Below are positions 45,213 through 57,534 of a DNA stretch of 64,000 nucleotides, in pieces. The position numbers and the translations under genes were made by a program. The stretch covers positions 955,001 through 1,019,000 of the forward strand of contig JAKZAP010000008.1 of the NCBI GenBank assembly GCA_023053575.1. The letters are read 5' to 3'. The DNA comes from Branchinecta lynchi. Taxonomy: Eukaryota > Arthropoda > Branchiopoda > Anostraca > Branchinectidae. The notes beneath the pieces are model-generated. The model saw only the letters and a program-made list of their open reading frames with translations. It was not told where the DNA came from and made no database searches. Position 1 is the stretch's first letter, and each line of letters begins with the position of its first letter.

Positions 45213-48200
45213 GTTGCGAGATCAACACTTTGGTTTTGTCCTCGTTTTTTTTTTTTTTTTTTTTTTTTTCCTATGACTCCGATTTCATTTTATTCCTGGT
45301 AACTGAGAAGGGTCTAACCTGTGCGGTTTTTACGGAAAGTGTGGACCTTAGGCCGGATTGATGAATATGACATTACATTTTGGAAAGCTCCGTAGAACTC
45401 TTGCCTGGGGCCAATAAGGATGGTTTTTGCTTGTCATCGAGCCAGAGCCTACGGTTTGCGAAGTGAAGTGGAGTTGTATAGCCTATGTCAGAGAGGACTA
45501 TCTGAAGTTGTGTAGCGAACCTTTCGTTTCATCAACAGATGTTTCTGCTTTCGAGTGGAAAGCTCCGTTCTAGCACACAAGCAGGCAGGCACCAGTTTCA
45601 AATTGAAGATGGACTAAAATCTATAAGTGTTAAATATATGCGGCAGTTACCCGGCCCCACAGCCAACATATCTTCTTTGAGTGATAAATAGAAAAATCTA
45701 CAGAGACAAAAAAGTGGCTTTTTCCCACGGGTCCGAAAGTGCTGCCATCTATTGTTTCTGTCCATGTCTGCGACGATTTCAGCTGAGTTTATAATTTATT
45801 TTTTTTTGCACTTTGGTTTGTGGTAGAGTAACGGTATCAGATGTGCCTCTTAAACTTTAAAAGTTCTCTCATTGCTAAAGAAACTAAAGCTTATCCTTTG
45901 CTCCTTTCTAAGTCGTGACGTTAGAAAGTTGGCCTACGGCAAAAAAGTCAACTTTTGAACTAAGACAGGTAGAATTTTTTTTTCGACGGCAATCGATAGC
46001 CATTGATGAGCCGATCAAAGTATATGCCATCCATTTTTTGGTACAAAAATTCCTTCATGAGATACACCAGTTTGAAAATTTCAAAGGGGTTGACAACTTC
46101 ATAGTAAGGTACATTGAAACCAAAAATAGGCGATACCAGTTATGATACATATAGGGGACTTTTAAGCAACAGTCGACTGTTAGCCCATAATCATCTTCGG
46201 TAATGAGGGGTTTGCAGCTTTTGCTTGTTGGTATACCTGTTATTTGTTTCCGGTGTATTCGATGGTAAGAACAATTTGGTTCCCAATGGTAAGATATGCA
46301 AGGGACTTGTAAGTAATAATCGGCTGTTATGCTACAATCATCTTCTGCGATGATGGGTTTGCAGCTTTTGCTACCTGGTGTACCCATTATTTGTTTCCGG
46401 TTAACTTAATGTATATCACGGAAGAGGGACTTGTAAGTAGGAATCGGTTCACGAGGGGCTAGGAATTTTTGCAAATGGGTGCACATTGTATTCGATTTCT
46501 ATAAATCTGACGGTAAGACAGTTTGTGTCGATGGTCTATCAATGTAACCGAGGATTAACTGTTTACACAACGGATACAAACGAAAATGTAAAGCAATGAG
46601 GTAGTTTCATAATAATTAATAGGGTCATCTATAGTATTTTAATCCTGAAAAGTTACGGATAGCTTTATAATATCAACTAGATTATATAAGATATTGTTCC
46701 AAGTTTTCATCCGTCACGATATCTACGATTGAAAAGGATAAAGTTCAACTTCGACGGCAATCGATAGCCGCTGATGAGCTGATCAAAGTATATGACATCC
46801 ATTTTTTGGTAAAAAAAATTCCTTTATGAGATACACTAGTTTGAAAGTTTCAAGGGGTTGACAACTTCAGTAGTAAGGTACACACTGAAACCAAAAATAG
46901 GCGATACCAGTTGTGAGACATTTAGGGGATTTGTACGCGACAGGCAACTGTTAGCTCATAATCATCTTCGGCAATGAGGGGTTTGCAGCTCTCGCTAGTT
47001 GGCGTACCTGTCATTTGATGAACAATTTGGTTCCCAAATGTAAAACATGCATGGGATTTGTAAGTAATAATCGGCTGTTATGCTACACAAATCTTCAGCG
47101 ATGAGGGGTTTGCAACTTTTGCTAGTCGGTATACCCATTATTTTTATCCGGTGAACTTGATGTCTATCACGGGAAAGGGACTTGTCAGTAGAATCGGTGC
47201 ACGAGGGGCTAGAAATTAGTGCAAATTGTTGCACATTGTATTCGATTTATATAAATCTGACGGTAAGAAAGTTTGTATCGTTGGTCTATCGCTGTAACCT
47301 AGGATTTACTGTTAACGCAACGGGTACAAACGATACTGTAATGTAAAACAAGGTAGTTTCGTAATAATTAATAGTGTCATCTATGGTATTTTAATCCTAA
47401 AAAGTTACGGATAGCTTTATAATACCAACTAGATTATATAGGATATTATTCCAAGTTTTCATCCGTCACGATGTCTACGATTGAAAAGGATAAAGTTCAA
47501 CTGACTGCAAAGTCAATTTAGTCCCTTTTTCCGATATGCTTTTGTTGTGGTTAGGGCAATCGATAGCCCTTGAAGAGCTGATCAAAATATATGCCATCAA
47601 ATTTTCTGAACAAAAATCCTTCATGAGATAAGCCAGTTTGAAAGTTTCAAGGGGTTGACAACTTCAGGAGTAAGGTACACACTGAAACCAAAAATAGGCG
47701 ATACCAGTTGTGAGACATGTAAGGGACTTGTAAGCAACATTCGACTGTAAGCAACAGTCGACTGTTAGCTCATAATCATCTTCGGCAACGAGGAGTTTGC
47801 AGCTTTTGCTAGTTGGTATACCTGTTATTTGTCTCAGGTGTATTCGATGGTAAGAACAATTTTGTTCCCAATTGTAAGACATGCATGGGACTTGTAAGTA
47901 ATAATCGGCTTTTATGCTATAATCATCTTCAGCCATGAGGGGTTTGCAACTTTTGATAGCTGGTGCATCCATTATTTGTTTCCGGTGAATTTATTGTCAA
48001 TCACGGGAGACGGACTTGTAAGTAAGATCGGTTCACGAGGGGCTAGAAATTTTTGAAAATTGGTGCACATTGTATTCGATTTCTGTAAATATGACAGTAA
48101 GAAAGTTTGTATCGATGGTCTATCGCTATAACCTAGGATTAACTGTTTACGCAACGGGTACAAACGATACGGTAATGTAAAACAATAAGGTAGTTTTGTA

Positions 48201-48425
48201 ATAATTAATAGTGTCATCTATGGTATTTTAATCCTGAAACGTTACAAATAGCCTTCTTCCGATATTGTTTTGTTGTTGGTTTTACAACGCTAAAGAACAG
48301 CTTTTGATTATGTGATTATTCTTTTTAGAACATACCGTTTTAAAAGCTTCGATAAGTTGACAATTTCAGCATTTAACCGACAGCGAAGAAACAAAACCAA
48401 AGTGTTGCTCTCGCAACACTTTAGC
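45213..48425 (+). repeat. Family E element, longest copy
   Basis: The left end carries GTGTTGCGAGATCAACAC and TTTGGTTTTGTCCTCG. The right end is its complement, ACAAAACCAAAGTGTTGC and CTCGCAACACTTT (48385-48425). Between them lies a unique left part (45240-45980) followed by three tandem units of about 770-800 bp beginning at 45984, 46752 and about 47552. No long ORF exists. It is a non-autonomous element with palindromic, mutually inverted termini. Confidence 0.75.
45984..48245. repeat. Tandem units of about 770-800 bp within family E
   Basis: Each starts at GGCAATCGATAGCC, continues through AAGGGGTTGACAACTTCAG, AATAGGCGATACCAGTT, AATCATCTTCGGCAA and a second half-unit with TAATAATCGGCTGTTATGC. 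It ends with TAATTAATAGTGTCATCTATG. The two halves of the unit are themselves related (GAGGGGTTTGCARCTTTTGCTA occurs twice per unit). Confidence 0.75.
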
Positions 48426-48681
48426 CGGCGAAGCCGGACAAAGGTTGCCGCAACACTTCATGTTGCCCGGGCAACGTAGGTCTAGTTTATCTTTATTTAT
48501 GTCTGTACGGCATAAAAATGCATCCGCTTATAAATATATGCACGAGTGTCTCCTATATCTTTTTGGCTGAGTTCAAAGTAATCGTCCGAGGGAAACTTCC
48601 CCGATTCCTCAGAAGACAACCGTATTATTTGCCAATCTGTTCTATCCAGCGACCAAAGAAGTATCTATGAATGAAACTCAC
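48426..48681. other. Unassigned spacer with TTGCCCGGGCAA palindrome
   Basis: Right of the family E end a GCCGGCGAAGCCGG hairpin and a perfect 12-bp palindrome TTGCCCGGGCAA (about 48463-48474) occur. Otherwise unassigned. Confidence 0.4.
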
Positions 48682-48762
48682 CCAGGTTCTGCCACCCAAT
48701 TCCGAATCTCTCCATCACAGGATTTTGTTCTTCAGGAATGCTGAGCCTTTTCGCAACTGTAA
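48682..48762 (-). CDS. Candidate internal exon (minus strand), 27 codons
   Basis: An 81-bp segment between a GATTTTTCTCTTCAG acceptor and a CTGG|GTGAGT donor, with phase 1 on both sides. Only one frame is open, encoding TVAKRLSIPEEQNPVMERFG and a short continuation. The two other frames are stopped. The strong splice sites and the single open frame argue for a real exon. It would join in phase to the donor at 54103 on the same strand (A + TT gives Ile), but that intron would contain an LTR of the young element. No family recognised. Confidence 0.45.
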
Positions 48763-49180
48763 CTGAAGAGAAAAATCCGTACTTTAAGATTCCCATACGG
48801 TGTTCTAACAACGGCGTCCTACAGACCTATATACACCTATACTACAGACACGTAAAAAAAAGAGTCCGTGATAGGTTTGAAGGTAAGCCTATGAAAAACG
48901 AAGGAGCATAGACAAATATGCTCAAAGGGGGTCTAAGCTCTTCGTCTTCACAAAAGTGCCCCTTAACCAGCTTGACTAGCTTGGCAGGTTTCGTCAGATT
49001 TCTCTTAGGAACAACAAATATTCTGAACCCCGAAAATACCCTAAAAAAGCTCAACTTTGTCAGTTTGGATGCAAATTATTCAACTGGTTCTGGTCTGGTC
49101 CAGTATTAAATCAACAACCAAGCCGAATTTCCCCGCAGGTGCCATCACCAGGACAATCTCTTCTTTTCAATTCTTATTTT
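48763..49180. other. Unassigned sequence
   Basis: No gene or repeat recognised. The 3' side ends at the start of a family A copy. Confidence 0.4.
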
Positions 49181-49912
49181 TATGGCACTTGCCCTTTGGC
49201 CCATTGGCGAAGTGCCATATAGCGATCGCAATTTCTCTCCATCCGTCAGTCCGGATTTGCTAGTTCGGGCACTTCCACATAAGCTAGGACGATGAAACTT
49301 GGCAGACATATCAGGTACCACAAATATTTAGTAGGAAATGGTCAATCCTCGATCCGAGCATCGTGGGGAGTACGGAGGGAGGGGAAATCCGGAATTTTGA
49401 GATATTTACAACTTTTAAACGGGTGATCGGATCTCAATGAAACTTGATATTTGGAAAGGCCTCGTGTCTCCGACTAACTAGATAAAGTCTGGCTGGATAC
49501 GGTGGCTTTGGGTGGAGCTGCAGGGGGGAACCGGAAATCTTGGGAAACACTTAGACTGGAGAGATCTGGATGGAACTTGGTGATAAGAGCAAGCACGAGT
49601 CCTAGATACATCATTGACATAACCGGACGGATTCGGGCACAGCGGGGGGAGTTTGGGGGGTGGGAGATCCGGAACTTTGGTGATCCCGCAAGTTCGGTGC
49701 TTCCTGGTGTAATAGGACGATAAAACTCGGCTGGCACATCAGGGACTCGAAAAAACTGACTTGAGAATAGTCTTTTGCATGTTCCTACCATCGGGGGGGG
49801 GGCGGGGTGTAGGGATGGGGAATCTGGAATATAGTGGCATTCATAGTTTTTGAAAGGGTGATCGGATTTGAATGAAAATTGGCAAGGGCGAAGAGGTGTC
49901 GTCTTACGGACC
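49181..49912 (+). repeat. Family A element, left part (split by the LTR-type element)
   Basis: Starts TATGGCACTTGCCCTTTGGCC, has GACGATGAAACTTGGCAGAC and two further units, and stops at CGTCTTACGGACC. The right part resumes at 58561 with GACCGGATCCGATAC, as in the uninterrupted copy near 17590 and 18010. Confidence 0.8.
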
Positions 49913-50939
49913 TATAATCGGTGGGACGGGGGAAGTAAATAGGTAGCGCGAGCAAGGCCCCCGGATTATGAAACCCTCCCGGAAGGCCACCCCTCCGCCC
50001 AGGAATTATAGCAGAACCATACAAGAAGAACAAATACCGGCAATTGGTTATATTTACAAAAAGAAGCGAAGAATTAAAAAGATGAAAAGATAAGAGTGAA
50101 TCACGGTATATCACTGAATTTATGCCCAATGAATTTACGCCTAAGCCTCGATAAGCACGTACGCAGGAACTCCCCCTCGCAAATCTGCGCCGCTATGACC
50201 ACCCTTGGTCCAAGACAGAACAGACTACTCAAAGGGAGCTAGGGCCGAGGCACGCCTTAGTTAATCTAGACCACTAGGCCCACCCTTGGTACCAGACAGC
50301 CTGAAAAACCGCAAGGCGCCCAGGACCCGTGCAAAGAAAGGCTTTGTCTAACTGATGTCACTTGCTGCTCCTAGAAATTTGCCCACTATCCAAAAGGAAA
50401 AACACTGAACCCAGATAACAAGAATCACAAAAGTTGTAGATCAAGAAAACACTATCGACTTATTCAGAGAGACAGGAAAATGAACAAGAAATAATAATTT
50501 AAATGATTTTTACTGACTTAAAAGTTACTGCTTATTTTTACTATGTACGAACACTTCATATGTGAAAAGATGGTTACTTTACCTACAAACTACATTCTTA
50601 CAAGAGAACTGAACTCTTTGAAAGCCAAGACAAGTCTGCCGAAGGATTCTCAACACCAAACGTGCGAAAGCTGTTGTTATTGTTGGTCTGAGGCAACGTT
50701 GTTTACAGCTATATTTTCAAGAAGGCCTTGGTTATACCTAGCCTATGTGTTTACACTTTATACTTTCGAGAACCTTCGCCATTATGGTCTAGACTGATGC
50801 TTATGCACTGTATGGGAAACATTACTTTGTTGACAAAATATTACAAGAAACGTATAGCTACTATTTCTGTCCTTGATCTTAAATAATTAATTGACGTAGT
50901 TGACTGATATTTAGATTAAGTCTTTAATCGAAGATTACA
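49913..50939. repeat. Left long terminal direct repeat
   Basis: Identical by eye to 57535-58560 over about 1010 bases from GGGGGAAGTAAATAGG to GAAGATTACA, shifted by exactly 7621 with no indel. Only the short stretch after the first nine bases differs (GTGGGAC here, CCGAAC there). It contains an 84-codon frame (50543-50797) without a recognised domain. Confidence 0.9.
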
Positions 50940-52991
50940 AGTTCCGGTCTCCTTTTAAATTTGACGGAGTCAAGAAACACTGATACAAACATATAGATAT
51001 AAATTGCCGTTTGCTACAACATCTTGCACTATCCTGATACCCTAAATGAGCACATCTACCCATAATTTCTGAAGAAATATAACATCATATCTAGTCACCA
51101 TCAATTACAATTTAATATAAGCCCTCTCTAGCTATTCTAAATTCCATCCATCTACCCAGCACCCTAAACGGATTCAAAATTATACAAACAAGGCACTCAC
51201 TAGGATTAAACATAGGACCGTAAAATTCAACGCCCGATCTTGCGATCAAAACATCATAAAAAACTGCAAATATGACAATGGACCTCATACAATTTAACTA
51301 TTCGGGTTGTTTGTGAATGACTGATGAATGAATGAGTGTGATCAAGTCAAGTGAAAAGAAGAATGCATAATATTTTTTTTTCTTTTTGACGATTTGGATG
51401 ACGAGGGGATAAGAAATATCGTATCCGATATACTTGCAAAAATAAATGAAGTTCTGGACAGCGACTGTTGTTTCTGCGCGTGGTTAAAGAAAACGTTCCA
51501 GCTCCAAAGTTGAGGTTGAAAGCCCCAAGTAGTAATTCGAACAGTGATGGTGTGTCGGAAATCTCACATCGCCGTTGCAGGAAGAATTCAATAAGTTTCG
51601 CTTGTCTTCTTCAGTGCCGATTGATTCAGTCGATCAAGGCCAAGCTCGTTCTGAAACCGAGCACTCTGAAATGATGCTCCCCAAAAGTAGGCTGAACTTG
51701 ATTGGGGGCAGAAAAGTTGTGGAAAGCAACATTGCTTCTTTAGATGCTCAGTTCAAAGGGCGAACAATCAGAATGGTCTTGACTCTTGCTAAACCTTAAT
51801 ACACCTTCACTAGAGCTTGGTTAAGCAAAGGAATCTGACGCATGAAGAATAAAATGTAGACTATGACGCTCACGCCAGAAGTGATCTGATCAGCCTCGAT
51901 GACAATATGTATAAGCATAATCATTTAATGAAATACTTGGGAAAACCAACTCGTAAAGCTGAAAGAACAAGCGGCTAATCATCCGTAATTCATCAAAGCA
52001 GTAAATCCTCCCAAAAATCGAAAAAATTCGGTTTGACTTGGATATCCGAGCTTTGTCAACCCAATTGTAGAAATGGAAATATTCGGCTGTGAAGAATAAG
52101 CATCGCCTTGAGAAGCACTTAAACACGACACCAGTATCTAGTAGACATCACTGAACAATGGCTTACCGGTAGTAGGAATGTAACTATAGCAGTTACATAC
52201 GTTGTATATAACGGTCTTTTATAGCCAATTTGGAAGACCAAGAAAATAAGGCCATCAAGAAAAATCTGCACAAGCGTTTCACGCTTGCAGTAAAACGTGG
52301 AGCCGTCTATCAAACTGCAATTTTAACACACCAAGGTGAAGGAATCATCAATGAAAAATTCGAGGCATGTTGGATTGTTTTCATAGTTACAATGCAGTTT
52401 ATTTTTTTCTTATTTTTTTCAGCTTGTTATTATATAGACAATATGATACATATACTATGTCGCAAGTGAAGCATGTTTTAAATGTGAATAGTTGTGTTCA
52501 CGTAGTTTGTGTTATGCATGAGTTTTCCCGCATAGTTATGGTCCAATTAATCATAGACATCGATTACAATCATTCTGTGATTACTTTCACAATTCCTTCG
52601 TGGTCTGTCTAACAAATACTAAATACTATACTTTGTTTTGTTTTGTTTTCCATGAAATAAAGCACTTTCCTAAGTACATACACGACATAAATCCTGCTTG
52701 TGAAGTACGAGCGAAGTGTGAGGCCTAAGAACTTGCAAAACACTTAATCATGTATAATATCTTAAATAAAGATAATATGTTTACTAGGTAAACCACACTG
52801 CGAAAACGCGTCACTTCGAATTAGGGAACATTTCTACTAATAACACGTTACAACCACGCTCACAAACAAGACATACAACAACCATGGTTTTCTTTCTCTT
52901 ACTTTTTTTTTTGGTTTTTGTTTTAAAACAAAAATTAATCTTTCATCCGAAATGCCTCAAAAGTGACACATCTCGCATCAAAGTTCTGTAG
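50940..52991. other. Left half of the internal region: decayed coding traces
   Basis: Between 51390 and 51800 there are consecutive open pieces in changing frames on the plus strand (FDDLDDEGIRNIVSDILAKI, then an SSNSNSDGVSEIS piece, then QEEFNKFRLSSSVPIDSVDQ). This looks like one broken reading frame. At 52215-52370 an NKAIKKNLHKRFTLAVKRGA piece is basic and helix-like. None matches a retroviral-type protein I recognise. No primer-binding site (TGG...) follows the left repeat. Confidence 0.35.
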
Positions 52992-53171
52992 GGGATTTTG
53001 CAACGCACACGTAACAGGAAGGCCTCTGTTGCTCACCCCGAAGAAGCAACAGTCAAACCAGCACTCCTGTCTTTTGCTGTGAGGCTCCATTATTCTCGTG
53101 AATGGATCAACGAGACCGACAGCCACTGGATCTGGACAAATGGTCAGCGTCGTCGTCTTCACTTTAAATCG
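52992..53171 (+). CDS. Candidate exon (plus strand) inside the LTR-type element
   Basis: The open frame ends at the strong donor AAATCG|GTAAGT in phase 0. The acceptor is uncertain (TTCTGTAG before 52992, or TAACAG before 53018). It encodes a piece with KASVAHPEEATVKPALLSF and WINETDSHWIWTNGQRRRLH, rich in Trp and His with a possible N-glycosylation site. The next exon (56390) begins in phase 0 and fits. No family recognised. The composition looks like a secreted protein. Confidence 0.4.
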
Positions 53172-54102
53172 GTAAGTCTGCCTGCTTTTCGTGCCCATTT
53201 CTGAAATCTTACTGTCTTTCTGTATCTGTACCAATTGTTCGCTGTCAAAAACATTCTCTGTTAGTCAGTTTGTCAGTCACGCTTATCTTTGTCATACTTG
53301 CCTTGTTTTTATAAGGACCAACCTGTTGTGTAGGTCTCTACACATAGGCCTATTTCATTCCGCTTCAAAAATACTCCTTTTTCAAGAGCCTACCCTTTGC
53401 GGTTCTCTGCTTCGCATCTAATTTGTACAGAGGCCAAGAAATGAACATTCTTGTACAATGCTAACCGGACTCAACAGAACTGGACCAATATATTCTTTCC
53501 GTTTTACCCCCACGAGATAATTCCTTAACTCAAACCAAATCACCGGCCATAGACTCGAACTCCTTTGTTTTCTTTATTTACTTCGTTCACTTGTTTTATC
53601 GTTCTTTCTTGAGTTCATTTAGGCATATTTAATGCAGTTCAAAAATAGTGCGGACTAGCTTGGTACCGTGAGTTTCGTTCTTATCATTATAATTCACCTT
53701 AATATTCGCGTCCAGGAGAGTTCTGCCTGGAACTCTGTGGAGCAACACGAAAATACGCGCCTTATTCAGCGAATCATTTCATACTCAAAACTAGCCTACC
53801 TGACAGAATTTTGTCCCAATCACCTGTTATCTCAGGACAGGCGTGATCAAAAATTCTTTTGAGGCTTGGGTTGTATATTTTACGAATACCTAGCTTTTCA
53901 CACGCATGCCGCGAAAATGTTCGGAGTCTAGATTATTACCATGACCGGTTAAAAATGCACTGCGGCGAATTATAACAGGCAAAAATATAGTCCTACAAAA
54001 TCTGTATATCGTTTCTGCACCAATGATGCGGAATAATCGCAAACAACATGGCCGGAAAGCATTTCCACGGCTATTAGGACATACCTGTTTTACTTACTCA
54101 TA

Positions 54103-54235
54103 ACGAAAACGGTCCAGTTGCGTCTCTTGACTATAAGACGGTCCAAAAAATATTCTGGCGGCTTTGCCGCTGGAACTCGCGGGTTACTGCTCATACATGA
54201 GGGATAATATCCCACAAAATGGTCAACTTTGGTTG
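54103..54235 (-). CDS. Candidate first exon (minus strand) inside the LTR-type element
   Basis: Starts at an ATG (54235) and reads MATKVDHFVGYYPSCMSSNP, then a Pro-rich PAAKPPEYFLDRL stretch and KRRNWTVFVM. It ends in phase 1 at the donor TTATGA|GTAAGT. It could join the exon at 48762, which starts with the needed two bases. The upstream frame is also open to 54272. No family recognised. If the join is real it conflicts with a simple LTR-element reading of 49913-58560. Confidence 0.35.
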
Positions 54236-56389
54236 CCATACGCTCCCGTAATTTTCTCTTTCCTTCACTCAAATGTGAGGACCTTCATATCTACTTGAAG
54301 GATCAATCGCGGTCTTATTATTCAAATTGCCGCTATGCGCGTTAAATGTGAAACTTTCGTTCACCTGGGAACACCTCAGATCCCGTATTTTGACGTTTTA
54401 TCAAAAACAAAACTAGTTATCCTAGTTCTTAGTCATTTGCTTCTTGCTACCCAACCAGGGAATTCAATTTTCGTTGTTAGGACGTCCTATATTTTACACC
54501 CCTGTTGGTAGACTAAAAGAAGAGACTGCGGACTTGACCAAGTCCGAAACGTCATAGTCATCAAAGCTCTTTCAATTAGAGCACGCGCAATTAATAACTG
54601 ACGAAATGCCTCGTCGGCTCAATATGTCGAGCTTTCTCTTGTTTCTAATTCGAAACAAAAATGTGCTTGCTAGCTAGTCAAGCATCATATTATTTGCCCC
54701 TTCACAAAAATCATCCTGAATTCATAAAATTAGGCCTATAATCCATCCAAACATATCATCATCATATTGATGATTATAACCAAGACGTCTGGTATTCGCG
54801 GGGACTTTCAATTGCGGATTTTGGAACTAGCTGTGACATTCAGCTACCCTCCGCGTCACACTGCCGTCAGGGTCGGCAGTCCGGTGAATGTCATAGTGCT
54901 GCGAGCGGTCGGAATGGCATGTTCCTAGCCCATTACGCACTCCGGCTGGTGGCTGGATCCGTATCAGCCTGCATTGCAGAACCTGATTTCGCCACAAAAG
55001 TCTATTTCTACCGGTAGTTCTAACGGAAATGAGTCATATGACTCGATATTTACATTGCCTACGCCACATTGGCGTAAACGTTTGCCCAACGACTTCATTA
55101 ATTGTCTAGTATAATTCATTACACTTTTCCACGCTGAATAAAATCTGCAAAATAGATAGATCAAAATTTGGATTTTTCTTAGAGATATTTGGCCTTATAT
55201 CTCCAAGAAGAGGATCCGTGACGTGGAAAGATCACGCGGGCAAAACTCCGCTTAATTTTCTGACAACTTAAAGGACTGATTCTGAGCAATTAATTCCGTC
55301 TTTGGACATGATAGTAGGTCAGGAAAGATATTGCAATAACACAGAACAACTGAACCTTTTGATAAGGGATCATGACATTTGAAAATAAGGCTCACCATTT
55401 TAATCTAGAGCCAAAACTTAAAGAAAATTCCCTTTTTCGATATCAAAGTTCTGGAACCGGTGATACAATAAATTTCACAGCCCACATAGGCGATTCCGGG
55501 TATATGATAGCGTACGGACTGTTTCACTGAACAATCCTTGTGACCTTGAAGTCAATCTATTCATCACTCACTTAAACCCATTAATTATCAGATTATGAAT
55601 TAATTTTTATGAAAGCTGTTCCATAGAACTGAACAGGTGTCAGATAAAATAGTTTCACTTTTTCTCATGGAAAAGGAGTAGCTAATTCCGTAATGCCATG
55701 AGGAAAAGACAGTAATTTTAAGAGTTTGAAACTTGAAAAAAAAAAATTGAAAATAAAAAAAATAAGGTTAAAACAAACTAATAAGTTAGAATGGTTTATT
55801 TTTGAAAGGAAACCTTGCACGTAAGATTACGTGAAATGATCTGTATTTTTTTTTTTTTATACACGGTACCCTGACTGTAATAAATCTTCACGCGTTTGAC
55901 CAATATCACTGCTCTTGTTGGGTCAAATAATGGGTAAACATGAACTCTCGTGTTCATTAGACATGTTACGTCATCATCGGTAAAGTCAAATCCTTTGTTT
56001 CGAACAAAATGAGGTGAGGAAAAAAAAATCAAATAAAAATATAATCGTTGCAGGACAAGACTTGATCTCATGTTTCTGCATAAATTTAGATCAATTCCGT
56101 CACCATATTAGCTACACCAACAAAGCTCTAGGTGAAACATACACAGCAGACTGGCCACAAGCGAAAAATAACAAGGAACAAAAAATATGCTCCGCCAATC
56201 TATAACCTGCAACCTCATCTCATTTGCTCTACTGCACGAAAGTGCTCATCAAAGCACTGTCTACAAAATTCGTCAAAGCTAGGGCGGATTCCTCATTGAC
56301 AGTTGACACATTGCTGTCAACGTCATAGGCAAATTGGCAACCTTATTTGCACATTAGTGACTGGCTGACCACAAACCTTTCTTTTTCAG

Positions 56390-56470
56390 GTCGGAAAAAC
56401 AACACTGGACAACGACAACGCTGGGCACCTATTCTCTCACGGAAATGGACAAACCGCGACTCTTTACTGA
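56390..56470 (+). CDS. Candidate last exon (plus strand) inside the LTR-type element
   Basis: The acceptor is ACCTTTCTTTTTCAG, a strong polypyrimidine tract. Then come 26 codons, VGKTTLDNDNAGHLFSHGNG followed by QTATLY, and TGA at 56468-56470. Phase 0 matches the donor at 53171. An AATAAA at about 56745 could serve as poly(A) signal. Unknown product. Confidence 0.4.
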   Translation, partial: VGKTTLDNDNAGHLFSHGNGQTATLY

Positions 56471-57534
56471 GGATGGCAGACAAAACCTACATTTCATAAC
56501 AGTGCCTTTCTTGAGAACGAACCTCATGAGCTTTCTTGGTATCGTCATTCCCTGATTTAACGACACGGGAATTACTGGTGTCGGAGACCTGTCTTGCTAC
56601 ATAACCTTACATACGCCAAAAATGATTAATCGATCAAAAATCACTTGTCAACCCAACTAACTGTTCAACCCGGACCATGAAAAACATCAGTAAAATGACG
56701 AAAAGGGGAACGTACTATCGACTGTGCAATGCTTTGATACTAGTCAATAAACCTGTCAGGTTACTTAAGATACACTTAACTGACTTGGGATTGATGGAAT
56801 TCTGAATGACCATTTAAAGTGAGGTCGTTCGTTTTATGGCGGGAAGTTTGACAGCTAATGAAAAGGTATGTTGGATTCGTGACAAGGATGTACAAGGCGC
56901 AATGAAATAATCTTCTTGCGCAAATACATGGCGCAAAAATGAAAATTGAAACAAAATATAGAAAATAAATTCTAAGGAATTCTTTGATTTTTATTTTTTT
57001 TTTTTTGGGGGGGGGGGATGATACAGTGATAGCAAAAGGTACAGTAAAACTTTGTAGAAATTCTAGTGTCTTGGGACTTCTTAGGGTAAAAACAACAAAT
57101 GTAGATAATTTGCTGACTATACTGCTGTTTTACATTCGTACTCACGGTTGCAAGCCTTGTCTGTAAGGTTTGCTATATATTAAAAACTTCATCTTTTCTT
57201 CTGTCCCACGACGAAGTCCACGAATTCCACTGACTACCTCGATGGTTGTTTTGCTGGCTTGATGTTCACATTTTCACTGTTTTCACATTTCACTGCTTCC
57301 ACATTTCACAATTTTAAATATACGGTCGACTTGTAGAAATAAGACAAAAAGTATCTTGTCGTCACCAAAATGAATCATTTTCGTCAAATAAAACTCAAAC
57401 AATCAAAAAGAACAAGATTTGTGAAAATTTGGCAAAATGTTGGCAACGACAACTTCCAGTCTCTCAAAAAAACAGCGATAGCGTTGTAAAAAAAAAATAG
57501 GCGGGTTTCGTTTCGTTTAGCTGTCACCAAATAC

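Noticed and set aside
50543..50797. 84-residue ORF present identically in both long direct repeats
   Set aside because: It is duplicated simply because the repeats are identical. It lacks a recognised domain and no promoter or splice evidence supports it.
52215..52370. Basic stretch NKAIKKNLHKRFTLAVKRGA resembling the end of a linker-histone globular domain
   Set aside because: The similarity is short and lacks the glycine-rich end of the domain. Composition alone could explain it.
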